Source of the DNA: Mesorhizobium kowhaii
GTDB lineage: Bacteria > Pseudomonadota > Alphaproteobacteria > Rhizobiales > Rhizobiaceae
Assembly (NCBI RefSeq): GCF_003253745.1
Contig: NZ_MZXV01000027.1
Span: 289,690-353,689, forward strand
DNA length: 64,000 nt
Direction: 5' to 3'
Shown piece by piece: positions 8,797 to 17,399 of the stretch (positions within the stretch are counted from its first letter, which is position 1; each line of letters begins with the position of its first letter). Made by a program: the position numbers and the translations under genes. Below the pieces are notes generated by a model. The model was not told where the DNA came from. It made no database searches and was given only the letters and a program-made list of their open reading frames with translations.

Positions 8797-9869
8797 GCCT
8801 GCCCGCCGGATCGACCATCGGCATCATTGGCGGCGGCCAGCTCGGCCGTATGCTGGCGATGGCCGCCGCACGCCTCGGCTACCGCATGGTGGTGCTGGAG
8901 CCGCAGCCGGATTGCCCGGCAGCACAGGTCGCCAACCGGCAGATAACAGCCGCCTATGACGACCCGGCGGCTCTTGCCGAACTGGCGGCGGCGAGTTCCG
9001 TCGTCACCTACGAATTCGAGAACGTGCCGGTCGCGGCCGCCAGCGCGCTTGCCGCCAAGGTTCCGGTCTATCCGCCGGCGCGAGCGCTTGATGTGGCGCA
9101 GGACCGGGTAAGCGAGAAGACATTCCTCAATGGCATCGGCATTGCGACCGCGGATTTCCGCCCGGTCGATAATGACGATGAGCTGACGGCGGCGCTGAAC
9201 ACGTTCGGCGGCAGCGGCATCCTGAAGACGCGGCGCATGGGCTATGACGGCAAGGGCCAGCGCGTCTTCCGCAACATGGAGGCGGGCGGCTTTGCAGGGA
9301 TCTGCGAGGCGATGGGCAATGTGCCGCTGATCCTGGAAAGCTTCGTGCCGTTCGAGCGCGAGATTTCGGTGATCGCGGCGCGTGGGCTGGACGGCGCGGT
9401 TGCCGCCTACGATCCGGCCGAGAATGTCCACCGCAACGGCATTCTCCACACATCGACCTTGCCGGCCGCCATTGTGCCGGAGACGGCCGCAGCGGCACAG
9501 GCGGCAGCATCGAAGATATTGTCGGCGCTCGACTATGTCGGCGTCATCGGCGTCGAGTTCTTCGTGCTGGCCGACGGTTCGTTGCTGGCCAACGAGATCG
9601 CGCCGCGCGTGCACAATTCCGGCCACTGGACCGAAGCCGCCTGCATCGTTTCGCAGTTCGAGCAGCATATCCGCGCCGTGGCGGGCCTGCCGCTGGGAGA
9701 CCCGAAACGCCATTTTGACTGCGTGATGGAAAACCTGATCGGCGACGATGTGCTGCGTGTCGCAGAACTGCTCGCCGAGCCGGATCTGATGCTGCATCTC
9801 TACGGCAAGGCCGAGGCACGCCCCGGCCGCAAGATGGGCCATTTCACCCGGGTCAGGCGTCGCGCCTGA
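8793..9869 (+). CDS. purK: N5-carboxyaminoimidazole ribonucleotide synthase
   Basis: 358 residues with a GTG start overlapping the purE stop. The N-terminus [22 protein letters not shown] is the PurK nucleotide-fold motif. The middle has ATP-grasp features ([55 protein letters not shown]). It uses ATP and bicarbonate to carboxylate AIR, and PurE then rearranges the product. Full length for the family. It ends 15 bases from the convergent LprI-like gene. Confidence 0.96.
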   Translation: MSLPAGSTIGIIGGGQLGRMLAMAAARLGYRMVVLEPQPDCPAAQVANRQITAAYDDPAALAELAAASSVVTYEFENVPVAAASALAAKVPVYPPARALDVAQDRVSEKTFLNGIGIATADFRPVDNDDELTAALNTFGGSGILKTRRMGYDGKGQRVFRNMEAGGFAGICEAMGNVPLILESFVPFEREISVIAARGLDGAVAAYDPAENVHRNGILHTSTLPAAIVPETAAAAQAAASKILSALDYVGVIGVEFFVLADGSLLANEIAPRVHNSGHWTEAACIVSQFEQHIRAVAGLPLGDPKRHFDCVMENLIGDDVLRVAELLAEPDLMLHLYGKAEARPGRKMGHFTRVRRRA

Positions 9870-9884
9870 CCTGAGAAGCGCGCT

Positions 9885-10313
9885 TTATTGCACCTCGTCG
9901 CCCTCGTCCTCGTCAGGACTGGCGCAACTCGCATCACCCTCCTCGCAATTGGCCGCGGCCGTGAGCTGCTTGGTGCGGTCATTGGTCAGCCTGGTCAGGC
10001 ATTGCGAAACTTCCATCGGATGGATCGAGCCGCCCTCGCTGGCCGCGGTGGAATGAGCGCATTCGGCGTCGCGAAAGGTGATCCAGGCCCGTTGCGCCGC
10101 CTGCAGCAATTTCCTGCTGTCGGCATCATCCGAGCTGATGAGGTCCTGGTAGGCCTTGTTGAGCCTGGCGTCGGCGGCCTGGTAGTCCTCGCCGGCACAG
10201 ATGTTCATCATCTGCTGGCTGTCGTCGCTGCGGTCGCATTCCTGCGCCCGGGCATCCGAAGCTCCCGCCAGCAAGACAAGGCAGGCGGACAGGAAAATTC
10301 GGCGCATATTCAT
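9885..10313 (-). CDS. Secreted LprI-like (DUF1311) protein
   Basis: About 142 residues from the ATG at 10313 (TTG 10319 and ATG 10307 are nearby alternatives). A signal peptide covers about residues 1-23 (MRRIFLSACLVLLAGASDARA). The mature part matches the lysozyme-inhibitor LprI N-terminal family: a Cys near the start, MNICAGEDYQAADARLNKAYQDLI, then a WITFRDAEC segment and further cysteines. Members are small periplasmic helical proteins stabilised by disulfides; some inhibit lysozyme, but most have no known function. The acidic tail (SPDEDEGDEVQ) is unusual. It is convergent with purK and likely monocistronic. Confidence 0.8.
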   Translation of the reverse strand: MNMRRIFLSACLVLLAGASDARAQECDRSDDSQQMMNICAGEDYQAADARLNKAYQDLISSDDADSRKLLQAAQRAWITFRDAECAHSTAASEGGSIHPMEVSQCLTRLTNDRTKQLTAAANCEEGDASCASPDEDEGDEVQ

Positions 10314-10437
10314 CCCCAAATCCCTTCATGGCGGCCGTATCATCCCAGCCGGCCAGAGGCCGCGCAATGCCGCAAGGCCGACATGGCCGATATTTGATGA
10401 TATGGAAGGTTCGCCCTGTTATGGAGCACGCTTGCGG

Positions 10438-10466
10438 TTGACACGGACAAGGCTCCTCGTTTATGA
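10438..10466 (+). promoter_or_regulatory. Sigma-70-type promoter of rpmJ
   Basis: TTGACA at 10438-10443 is followed after 17 bases by TTATGA at 10461-10466, a near-consensus housekeeping promoter. It lies 82 bases upstream of the rpmJ start, leaving a leader with two hairpins. Seen in sequence; activity inferred. Confidence 0.6.
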
Positions 10467-10481
10467 GCCACCCACAGTTCA

Positions 10482-10527
10482 AAGGCGCGTCTTCTGGCGC
10501 GCCTTAAAAATTCGACCCGGACCGGGT
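10482..10527 (+). promoter_or_regulatory. Two hairpins in the rpmJ leader
   Basis: A perfect 8-bp stem AAGGCGCG (10482-10489)/CGCGCCTT (10498-10505) with an 8-base loop is followed by AAAAAT. A second compact palindrome, GACCC/GGGTC, begins at about 10513. Both fall between the promoter and the rpmJ ribosome-binding site, so they would be transcribed. A role in attenuation or autoregulation of the ribosomal protein is possible but unproven. Confidence 0.4.
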
Positions 10528-10547
10528 CCACACCGACAGGCAAGACC

Positions 10548-10673
10548 ATGAAGATCAAGAATTCGCTCAAGGCGCTGAAGGCGCGTCACCGCGACAACCA
10601 GCTGGTTCGCCGCAAGGGCCGCGTCTACATCATCAACAAGACCGCCCCGCGCTACAAGGCACGCCAGGGCTGA
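10548..10673 (+). CDS. rpmJ: 50S ribosomal protein L36 (zinc-free form)
   Basis: 41 residues, beginning [19 protein letters not shown] and ending APRYKARQG. It is the highly basic smallest protein of the large subunit. The bacterial zinc form has three Cys and one His that bind zinc; none of the Cys is present here, so this is the C-minus form that is the usual single copy in alphaproteobacteria. The gene stands alone with its own promoter, outside the spc ribosomal operon. The ATG at 10548 fits the family start exactly. Confidence 0.97.
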   Translation: MKIKNSLKALKARHRDNQLVRRKGRVYIINKTAPRYKARQG

Positions 10674-10682
10674 GTTTTCGGC

Positions 10683-10731
10683 CGGAGGCGTGTTGCCTCC
10701 GCCCAATTGATGCTTGTTGCCGGCCCTGCCG
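10683..10731 (+). terminator. Paired hairpins after rpmJ
   Basis: CGGAGGC (10683-10689) pairs perfectly with GCCTCCG (10695-10701) around a 5-base loop. A second stem GCCGGC/GCCGGC follows about 20 bases later, ending in CCTTTC. The U-tracts are short, so termination may be inefficient or Rho-assisted. Position directly after a short highly expressed gene supports the call. Confidence 0.5.
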
Positions 10732-10786
10732 GCCTTTCACGCCAAATTCAGTTTGACGTTCCGCCGCCCGGGACTAGAGTCCGGCG

Positions 10787-11392
10787 ATGCGGATTCTCTT
10801 TGCATTTTTAACAGCCTTGCTTCTTTCCGGCGCCATGTCCTTGCCGGCTCGGGCGGATGACGCTGTCGCACCGCCAGCCGCTTCGGACGCGCCGCCGGTG
10901 GCAACGACGAAGCAAGCCCGCCTCGACCAGCTGTTCAGCGACTTGAAGCGCGAGCGCAACGAAAAGGCGGCCGAGCGCATTGCCGGCAACATCTGGAACG
11001 AGTGGTCCCAATCCGGCAGCGCCTCGATCGACCTGATGATGCAGTGGTCGCAAAAGGCCCTAGAGGGCCAGAAGTTCGACGTCGCACTCGATTTCCTCGA
11101 CCAGGTGGTGACCCTGCAGCCGACCTACGCCGAAGGCTGGAACCGGCGTGCCACCGTGCATTTCATGATGAAGAACTACGGCAAGTCGATGTCCGACATC
11201 GACCATACGCTGCAGCTCGAGCCGCGCCATTTCGGTGCGCTGTCCGGCCTGGCGCAGATCATGGCCTTGACCGGTCACAAGCAATCGGCGCTCGAGGCCT
11301 GGCAGAAGGTGCTGGCCATCTATCCGATGATGCGCAGCGCCCAGGACCAGGTCGCCACGATTTCGGAAGAGCTTGCCGGCGAAGGCATTTGA
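10787..11392 (+). CDS. Periplasmic tetratricopeptide-repeat protein
   Basis: 201 residues. A signal peptide spans about residues 1-23 (MRILFAFLTALLLSGAMSLPARA). The rest is helical with about three TPR units from residue 70 (ALDFLDQVVTLQPTYAEGWNRRATVHFMM, SDIDHTLQLEPRHFGALSGLAQIM, ALEAWQKVLAIYP). TPR arrays are protein-binding scaffolds; no enzymatic motif is seen, and partners are unknown. The gene is alone between rpmJ and a long inverted-repeat element that begins 20 bases after its stop. Confidence 0.85.
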   Translation: MRILFAFLTALLLSGAMSLPARADDAVAPPAASDAPPVATTKQARLDQLFSDLKRERNEKAAERIAGNIWNEWSQSGSASIDLMMQWSQKALEGQKFDVALDFLDQVVTLQPTYAEGWNRRATVHFMMKNYGKSMSDIDHTLQLEPRHFGALSGLAQIMALTGHKQSALEAWQKVLAIYPMMRSAQDQVATISEELAGEGI

Positions 11393-11411
11393 TGCTCCCG
11401 ATCTCCCGCAG

Positions 11412-11555
11412 GGGTATGCTGAGATTCAGGTCAGGCGGAGCCGAGAATGGCGGTGTCCGAGAACCGGAGCGGAGCGTACTTTTGGGTACGTGAGCACCGG
11501 AAGCACAGGACGCCACCGTTCGCAGGCCGGCCTCACCTGAATATCAGGCATACCC
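11412..11555. repeat. Long inverted-repeat element, family A copy 1
   Basis: A 144-bp intergenic element whose ends form an imperfect inverted repeat of about 26 bases (left GGGTATGCTGAGATTCAGG, right complement GGGTATGCCTGATATTCAGG). Inner arms continue the pairing (GGCGGTGTCC against GGACGCCACC), and the tip is CGTAC-TTTTGG-GTACG. The whole element could fold into one long hairpin. A homologous copy lies at 28361-28528. It carries no coding capacity and looks like a non-autonomous intergenic element. Confidence 0.8.
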
Positions 11556-11588
11556 AGAACTAATTCCGCTCCAGCCCGTATTCCCCGC

Positions 11589-12656
11589 ATGAACCTGATC
11601 TACGCTGCCCTCGCCTTCCTGATGGCGCTTGTCCTTGGCCTTGTCGGCGTCACCCGCGTCGGCTCGTGGCTGATCGAGCGGCGCAATCCGCCGATCGGTG
11701 AATTCGCCGACATCAATGGCGCCCGCATCCACTATGTCCATGTTCCGGCGCCTGCGAACGCCGCGCTGCCGCCGATCGTCTTCATCCATGGCGCCAGTGC
11801 CAATCTAAGGGACCAGATGCTGCCGCTGCGGCCGCTGCTCGAAGGCCGCGCCGAAATGCTGTTCTTCGACCGGCCGGGTTTCGGCTGGTCAGGGCGTGGC
11901 CCAGGCAACAACGAAAGCCCGTCGGCCCAGGCCAGCACCATAGCCGCGCTGATGGACCGTCTCGGCATGAAAAACGCTGTCGTCGTCGGCCATTCCTTCG
12001 GTGGCGTGGTAACGACGGCGTTTGGCCGCGAGCATCCCGACAAGACACTCGGGCTGGTCTTCCTCGCGCCGGCGACCCATCCCTGGCCGGGCGGCGCAAC
12101 CTCCTGGTACTATGATCTGACGACCATTCCGGTGATCGGCTGGCTGTTTTCCGAGACGCTGACGTATTCGACGGGAACGCTGCAGATGGCTGATGCCACG
12201 ACCTGTGTCTTCTCGCCCAACAAGGTGCCGGACAATTATCTCGCCACGGCCTCGATCCCGCTGGTGCTGCGGCCACCGGCCTTTCGCGCCAACGCCACCG
12301 ACGTCGCGGGGCTCTATCGCTATGCTGTTGGCGCCGCCCCCCACTACGCCGAGATCAAGGCACGGACCGTGGTCATTTCGGGCGACCGCGACAAGGTCGT
12401 CTATGCGGAGATTCACTCGGTCGGCCTCGTCCGCGACATTGCCGGCGCCGAACTGGTCTGGGTGCACAATCTCGGCCACAAGCCGGACTGGATTGCCCCC
12501 GACCTGGTGGTTGGCGCCATCGAGAAGGTCGCCGGCAAGGACATCGACCTGCAGGCACTGGCAAAGGCCGTGGAAGCGCGCATCGCCGGTGACGCCTATG
12601 GCGTCGGCAAATGCGCCGACATCAAGGTGCCGCAGGCCGAACTCGCGCCGACCTGA
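11589..12656 (+). CDS. Membrane-anchored alpha/beta hydrolase
   Basis: 355 residues. An N-terminal membrane anchor (about 3-25) is followed by an alpha/beta hydrolase fold: oxyanion segment FIHGASANL, RPGFGWSG after strand 4, and nucleophile elbow GHSFGG (Ser about 136). The acid Asp is in SGDRDKVV (about 265) and the His in HNLGHKPDW (about 297). The triad is complete. Such proteins hydrolyse esters, epoxides or lactones; the substrate is not predictable. The C-terminal tail has a Cys and is otherwise unremarkable. It is convergent with pyk, the stops being adjacent. Confidence 0.88.
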   Translation: MNLIYAALAFLMALVLGLVGVTRVGSWLIERRNPPIGEFADINGARIHYVHVPAPANAALPPIVFIHGASANLRDQMLPLRPLLEGRAEMLFFDRPGFGWSGRGPGNNESPSAQASTIAALMDRLGMKNAVVVGHSFGGVVTTAFGREHPDKTLGLVFLAPATHPWPGGATSWYYDLTTIPVIGWLFSETLTYSTGTLQMADATTCVFSPNKVPDNYLATASIPLVLRPPAFRANATDVAGLYRYAVGAAPHYAEIKARTVVISGDRDKVVYAEIHSVGLVRDIAGAELVWVHNLGHKPDWIAPDLVVGAIEKVAGKDIDLQALAKAVEARIAGDAYGVGKCADIKVPQAELAPT

Positions 12657-14102
12657 TCACCTAGATCGGCTGGTCTGCACGTCCGACCCGACATAGGCGA
12701 TGCGCAGCATGTTGGTCGAACCCGGGGTCCTCAGCGGTACGCCGGCGGTGATGATGACGCGGTCGCCCGGCTTGCCGAACCCTTCGTCGAAGGCGATGCG
12801 GCAGGCGCGGTTGACCATGTCGTCGAGGTCGCGGGCATCGGGCGAGACGACGCAATGCGTGCCCCAAAGCAGCGACAGCCGCCGCGCCGTGTTGAGGATC
12901 GGCGAGAGCGCAATGATCGGCACTTGCGGACGCTCGCGGGCAGCGCGCAGGCCGGTGGTGCCGGACGCTGTGTAGGTGATGATCGCCGACAGTTTCAGCG
13001 TCTCGGCGATCTCGCGGGCGGCCAGCGAAATGGCGTCGGCGCCGGTCGCTTCCGGCTCGGAGCGCTGCGCGTTGATGATGCCGGCATAGGTCGGATCGGT
13101 TTCGACCTTGGTGGCAATGCGGTCCATCATCGCCACCGCTTCGACCGGATAGGCGCCGGCGGCGGACTCCGCCGACAGCATGACGGCGTCGGCACCTTCG
13201 AAGACGGCGATCGAAACATCGGACACCTCGGCGCGGGTCGGCACGGGGGCGGTGATCATCGATTCCAGCATCTGCGTTGCCACGACCACCGGCTTGCCGG
13301 CGCGGCGCGCGGCGCGCGTGATCTGCTTCTGGATGCCGGGCACCGCCTCAAGCGGCATTTCGACACCGAGATCGCCACGGGCGACCATCAGCGCGTCGGA
13401 CAGCTCGATGATCTCGGCCAGCCGCGCAACGGCCTGCGGCTTTTCGATCTTGGCCATGATCAGCGCCCGGCCCCGCGCGATCTTGCGCGCTTCGGCCAGA
13501 TCCTCCGGCCGCTGCACGAACGACAGTGCGACCCAGTCGACGCCCGTCGACAGCACGGCATCGAGGTCCTTGCGGTCCTTCTCGGTCAGCGCGCCGACAG
13601 GCAGGTCGGTATCAGGCAGGCTGACACCTTTCTTGTCGGAAATCGTGGTGCCGGCAATGACGGTGCAGACGATCGACTTGCCGTCGCCGCTTCTCACCGC
13701 CCTCAATTCGAGCTTGCCGTCGTCGATCAGCAGGCGATGACCGGCTTCGACCGAACTCAGGATCTCGGGATGTGGCAGATAGACCCTGGTCGATGTGCCG
13801 GGCTCGGGATTGTCGTCGAGCGTGAAGGTCTGGCCGACGGTCAGCACTTCCTTGCCATTGGCGAACTTGCCGACACGCAGCTTGGGGCCTTGCAGGTCGG
13901 CCAGGATGCCGATCGGCCGGCCGACCGCTTCCTCGACAGTGCGGATGCGTCCGACCAGCGTGCGCATCAGTTCGTGATCGGTATGGCTCATATTGATGCG
14001 GAACACATCGGCGCCCGCTTCGAACAATTTCTTCAGCATCTCCTCCGACGAGGAGGCCGGACCGATGGTGGCTAGGATCTTGACCTTGCGGCTACGTCTC
14101 AT
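12657..14102 (-). CDS. pyk: Pyruvate kinase
   Basis: 481 residues. It has the N-terminal barrel start RSRKVKILATIGPASSS, substrate and metal motifs MAKIEKPQA and ARGDLGVEMPLEAVP, the TQMLESMI segment and a C-terminal allosteric domain. It makes pyruvate and ATP from phosphoenolpyruvate and ADP. All catalytic motifs are present and the length is normal for the type II bacterial enzyme. It overlaps the upstream DUF1036 gene by four bases, an arrangement common in rhizobia. Convergent with the hydrolase gene. Confidence 0.97.
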   Translation of the reverse strand: MRRSRKVKILATIGPASSSEEMLKKLFEAGADVFRINMSHTDHELMRTLVGRIRTVEEAVGRPIGILADLQGPKLRVGKFANGKEVLTVGQTFTLDDNPEPGTSTRVYLPHPEILSSVEAGHRLLIDDGKLELRAVRSGDGKSIVCTVIAGTTISDKKGVSLPDTDLPVGALTEKDRKDLDAVLSTGVDWVALSFVQRPEDLAEARKIARGRALIMAKIEKPQAVARLAEIIELSDALMVARGDLGVEMPLEAVPGIQKQITRAARRAGKPVVVATQMLESMITAPVPTRAEVSDVSIAVFEGADAVMLSAESAAGAYPVEAVAMMDRIATKVETDPTYAGIINAQRSEPEATGADAISLAAREIAETLKLSAIITYTASGTTGLRAARERPQVPIIALSPILNTARRLSLLWGTHCVVSPDARDLDDMVNRACRIAFDEGFGKPGDRVIITAGVPLRTPGSTNMLRIAYVGSDVQTSRSR

Positions 14103-14617
14103 TGACTGTTTGTTCCCGGGGCGGCTGGAGCGCCTCCCGTTGCGGGCTCATCGGTCAGCTGGACCATCCAGCTTGCCTGTTCGCCCGTGTCATATTCCTG
14201 GAATCCGGCGCGCTGAAAGCCCCGGGCGACGCAATCGGTTACGCCGGCGATCTTGAACTCTTTTTCAGCCACGCACATGTTGATCGGGCCGTCCCAGCGT
14301 CCACCGCGCTCGGCGTCTTCTGCATAAAGATAGTAAAACCTTGATGACAGCGGCCCTTCGATCAGCGTCTTGCAGCTCGATCCCTCGATGTGCCACCAGC
14401 CCTCGGTGATCCAGCCGGCCTTGGCGCGATAGCCGATGCCGACGCCGACCAGGTTCTGCGTGGCGTTGCAGACACGGAAATCGGCACGCGCCGGCGAGGC
14501 CATGACCATCGCCGACAGGCCCACCGCAAGGATCAGGAGCGGCATGGCAAAGGCAGAGCGCATGCGCTGCCTGCCGGCGGAACCCATCCGAAAACCCCTC
14601 AAGAACCACATCTGCAT
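14099..14617 (-). CDS. DUF1036 exported protein
   Basis: About 172 residues if the ATG at 14617 is used, since AAGGGG lies 9 bases upstream; in-frame starts at 14653 and 14563 are possible. A hydrophobic export signal ends PARA before DFRVCNATQNLVGVGIGYRAKAGWITEGWWHIEGSSCKTL without break. This is the DUF1036 core, a small beta-rich domain with conserved Cys and Trp. The function is unknown. It sits directly upstream of pyk and is translationally coupled to it, a conserved pairing that is unexplained biochemically. Confidence 0.88.
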   Translation of the reverse strand: MQMWFLRGFRMGSAGRQRMRSAFAMPLLILAVGLSAMVMASPARADFRVCNATQNLVGVGIGYRAKAGWITEGWWHIEGSSCKTLIEGPLSSRFYYLYAEDAERGGRWDGPINMCVAEKEFKIAGVTDCVARGFQRAGFQEYDTGEQASWMVQLTDEPATGGAPAAPGTNSQ

Positions 14618-14832
14618 CTCTCTGCGCCCCTTTTCGGAAAAGTCCGGGCGCATGTCAACGCACCGTTTTGTTCAATTCCAATCGATTTAGAAAGGCTCCG
14701 GCGCACAATTCGCCGACTTCTGCCAGATTTCCGCAGAAACCTTGGCCAAACAACGGCATTGCGCAAGCGTCGTCTTCGTGGAATGACGATAGCACCCTCC
14801 CCGGAAGCCCGCGAACAGACCATTTCCTGCCA

Positions 14833-15630
14833 ATGACCCGATCCACAGTTTTCGCGCCTTTCGATGTCATCGAAGGCGACCGCAAGCGAGGCATCGTGCT
14901 CCTGGGCGACCATGCCCGTCGTGACCTGCCGGAGGAGTATGGCAGCCTCGGCCTGCCGGCGGCGGAGTTCGACCGCCACATCGCCTATGATATCGGCGTC
15001 GAGGCGGTGACGCGCGAACTGGCCGCCTCGCTCGGCGTGCCGGCGGTGCTCGCCAATTTTTCGCGACTGCTGATCGATCCCAATCGCGGTGAGGACGATC
15101 CGACGCTCATTCGCCAGCTCTATGACGGCACCGTCGTGCCCGGGAACTACCCGATTGCCGCCGAGGAGCGCGAAAGACGGCTCGACCGCTTCTACCGGCC
15201 CTATCACGACGCCGTCGGCGCTATGATCGCCTCGGTCGCGCAGGCCTCTGCCCAGGCACCCTTCATCTTCTCGGTGCATTCCTTCACCCCGGTCATGCAA
15301 GGGATCCAACGTCCCTGGCATGTCGGCATCCTGTGGGATCGGGATGACCGGGTGGCGCGGCCGCTGATCGACATGCTGGCCGCCGACAAGGCCCTCGTCG
15401 TCGGCGACAATGAGCCCTATGACGGCGCGTTGCGCGGCGACACTATGTACAAGCACGCCATCGTCAACGGCTTCGCCCATGCGCTGATCGAGATCCGCCA
15501 GGACCTGATATCGGACCAGACGGGCGCGATCGCATGGGCGCAGCGCCTGGCGCCGATCGTTGACGCGATCGACCGCCGCCCCGATATACATGTGGTCAAG
15601 CAATTCGGCTCCCGCGCCGGGCCGCTGTAG
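14833..15630 (+). CDS. N-formylglutamate amidohydrolase family protein
   Basis: 265 residues from the ATG at 14833; upstream in-frame codons to 14668 are low-complexity and probably untranslated. Family motifs include LLGDHARRDLPEEYGSLGLP, FDRHIAYDIGVEAVTRELA, NFSRLLIDPNRGEDDPTLI, and HSFTP with the candidate metal His. The family hydrolyses N-formylglutamate (last step of one histidine-degradation route) or related N-acyl amino acids. No hut genes are nearby, so the true substrate may differ. The DUF1244 gene follows after 18 bases with a clear Shine-Dalgarno, suggesting a two-gene operon. Confidence 0.88.
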   Translation: MTRSTVFAPFDVIEGDRKRGIVLLGDHARRDLPEEYGSLGLPAAEFDRHIAYDIGVEAVTRELAASLGVPAVLANFSRLLIDPNRGEDDPTLIRQLYDGTVVPGNYPIAAEERERRLDRFYRPYHDAVGAMIASVAQASAQAPFIFSVHSFTPVMQGIQRPWHVGILWDRDDRVARPLIDMLAADKALVVGDNEPYDGALRGDTMYKHAIVNGFAHALIEIRQDLISDQTGAIAWAQRLAPIVDAIDRRPDIHVVKQFGSRAGPL

Positions 15631-15648
15631 AGCCGCAAGGAGGTTCCG

Positions 15649-15957
15649 ATGACCGAACTCAGCGAAGAGCAGAAGCGCGATTTCGAGGCTGCCGCCTTTC
15701 GCCGGCTGGTCGAGCATCTGCGCGAGCGCAACGACGTGCAGAACATCGACCTGATGAACCTCGCCGGCTTCTGCCGCAACTGCCTGTCGAACTGGTATCG
15801 CGAAGCAGCCGAGGCCGAAGGCGTTGCCCTCAGCAAGGACCAGTCGCGCGAGATCGTTTACGGCATGCCTTATGCCGAATGGCAGGCGCTCAACCAGACC
15901 GAGGCCTCCGACGCCAAGAAGGCTGAATTCGAGGCCAGGCGGCCTCGGGACCATTAG
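15649..15957 (+). CDS. DUF1244 family protein
   Basis: 102 residues with AAGGAGG just before the ATG. It contains the DUF1244 core: FRRLVEHLRERNDVQNIDLMNLAGFCRNCLSNWY is split here only by description, and the Cys pair in FCRNCLSNWY is characteristic. This is a short helical protein of unknown function that is widespread in proteobacteria. It follows the N-formylglutamate amidohydrolase gene closely. Its stop codon touches the start of a dispersed repeat. Confidence 0.9.
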   Translation: MTELSEEQKRDFEAAAFRRLVEHLRERNDVQNIDLMNLAGFCRNCLSNWYREAAEAEGVALSKDQSREIVYGMPYAEWQALNQTEASDAKKAEFEARRPRDH

Positions 15958-16083
15958 AGCAATTCCAGGAAAAGTGTGAAGCGGTTTTCCCGGGAAAAGC
16001 GCATAGCGCTTTCCCTTAGGGAATTGCGTCAAAACAAAGAGATAGAGCGGGTCAGCGTTTCCGTGAAACGATGAACCGCTCTA
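15957..16083. repeat. Dispersed intergenic repeat, family B copy 1
   Basis: It begins GAGCAATTCCAGGAAAAGTG and contains GAAGCGGTTTTCC, GGAATTGCGTCAAAACAAAG and a terminal AGAGCGG...CCGCTCT pair. A homologous copy lies at 35172-35246. This copy has an inserted hairpin (GGGAAAAGCGC/GCGCTTTCCC). Repeats of this wording are common between genes in rhizobial genomes (general knowledge). Confidence 0.8.
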
Positions 16084-16154
16084 GCTCAACCGCCGACACC
16101 CCTCGATCATTTCCAAGGCCAGGTTTGGCCCAAGCGCTTTCCCCGAGAGAGTGC

Positions 16155-16183
16155 TTGACTAGAAATTGAATCGATCTAATTTG
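16155..16183 (+). promoter_or_regulatory. Promoter and LacI-like operator of the MFS gene
   Basis: TTGACT (16155-16160), a 17-base spacer and AATTTG (16178-16183) form a plausible promoter. The spacer contains TTGAATCGATCTAA, close to the symmetric TGAATCGATTCA style of LacI-family operators with a central CG. No LacI gene is in the window, so the regulator would act in trans. Confidence 0.4.
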
Positions 16184-16217
16184 CCGCGCGAAGCCATTTT
16201 CTGACCGGATTCGCTCT

Positions 16218-17399
16218 ATGAACGCGTCAAATGCCATGCTGACTGCCATTCGCGGACGATGGGCCGTGGCGGCTATTTTCCTCGCCAACGGCTTCCTGAC
16301 CGGCAGCTGGGCGCCGCAGATCCCGGTGTTCCTGACCCGGCTGGAGATCACGAAGTTCACGCTCGGCCTGCTGATCCTGCTGTTCGGCGCCGGCGCGGTC
16401 ACCGCCATGACCTGGTGCGGCCACCTGATCTCGAAACATGGCTCGCGCACCGTGCTGCGCTGGTTCGGTCTTTGCGGCAGCCTCGGCCTGCTGGTCGTGG
16501 CGCTGGCCCCCAACGTGCCGCTGGCAGCGATCGCCATGTTCATCTTCGGTGGCTCGATCGGCGGCATGGATGTCGCCATGAATGCCAATGCGGTGGTAGT
16601 CGAACGGCGGCTCTCCCGCGCCATCATGTCATCCTCGCACGGCTTCTGGAGCCTTGGCGGCTTCGCCGGCGGCGGCCTCGGCGGCTTTGCCATCCAGCAC
16701 TACGGCCACCTCGCCCACGCGGCGGTGGTGACGGCGCTTGCCTTCGCGGTGATCGCGGTGGCGGTCCGCCATCTGATCGCCGAGGACAGGCCGCAGGCGA
16801 CCGAGCATCATAAATTCGCGCTGCCGGCAAACCCGCTGGTCTACCTCGTCGGGCTGATGGCGCTGCTGACGATGATCTCCGAAGGCGCGGTGCTCGACTG
16901 GGCGGCACTGTATCTCAGACAGGAACTCGGCGCCGACCTCGCCATTGCCGGTCTCGCTTATGCCGCCTTTTCCGGTGTCATGGCGATCATGCGCTTCTTC
17001 GGCGACGGCGTTCGCAACCGCCTCGGCGCGGTGATGACGTTGCGCGCGTCGGCGCTCGTCGCCGCCGCCGGCATGCTGATCGCCGGGCTATCACCTTCGC
17101 CCTGGCTTGCGATCGCGGCCTTTGCCTTGTGCGGCTTCGGCATCGCCAACATGGTGCCGATCATCTTTTCGGCCGGCGGCAACCAGGAAGGCATATCGTC
17201 GGGCACCGGCATGAGCGTGGTCACCACCATGGGCTATTCCGGCATTCTGGTGGCACCGTCGGCGATCGGGTTCGTTGCCGAGCATTTCAGCTTCGGCCCG
17301 ATCTTCGTCGCCATGTCGGGGCTGCTGATCGTCGTGCTGCTGATGGCCGGGCTTGCTCACCGTGCCGAATTCGCTCCCGACGCCACGCCGGCCGAATAG
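16218..17399 (+). CDS. MFS transporter
   Basis: 393 residues with about twelve membrane helices and the MFS layout of two six-helix halves. The segment after helix 2 (GHLISKHGSRTVLRW) corresponds to MFS motif A. It resembles the YbjJ/fucose-permease-like branch of inner-membrane transporters. Substrate unknown. Its last 43 bases overlap the end of the convergent LysR gene, so the two transcripts are antisense at their 3' ends. The LysR protein could regulate it, but the LysR promoter lies on the far side, next to the DUF680 gene. Confidence 0.88.
   Translation: MNASNAMLTAIRGRWAVAAIFLANGFLTGSWAPQIPVFLTRLEITKFTLGLLILLFGAGAVTAMTWCGHLISKHGSRTVLRWFGLCGSLGLLVVALAPNVPLAAIAMFIFGGSIGGMDVAMNANAVVVERRLSRAIMSSSHGFWSLGGFAGGGLGGFAIQHYGHLAHAAVVTALAFAVIAVAVRHLIAEDRPQATEHHKFALPANPLVYLVGLMALLTMISEGAVLDWAALYLRQELGADLAIAGLAYAAFSGVMAIMRFFGDGVRNRLGAVMTLRASALVAAAGMLIAGLSPSPWLAIAAFALCGFGIANMVPIIFSAGGNQEGISSGTGMSVVTTMGYSGILVAPSAIGFVAEHFSFGPIFVAMSGLLIVVLLMAGLAHRAEFAPDATPAE

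Noticed and set aside
12855..14075. 406-codon open reading on the plus strand
   Set aside because: It is fully antisense to pyruvate kinase, whose motifs are intact, and its product is His/Arg/Gln-rich with no family features.
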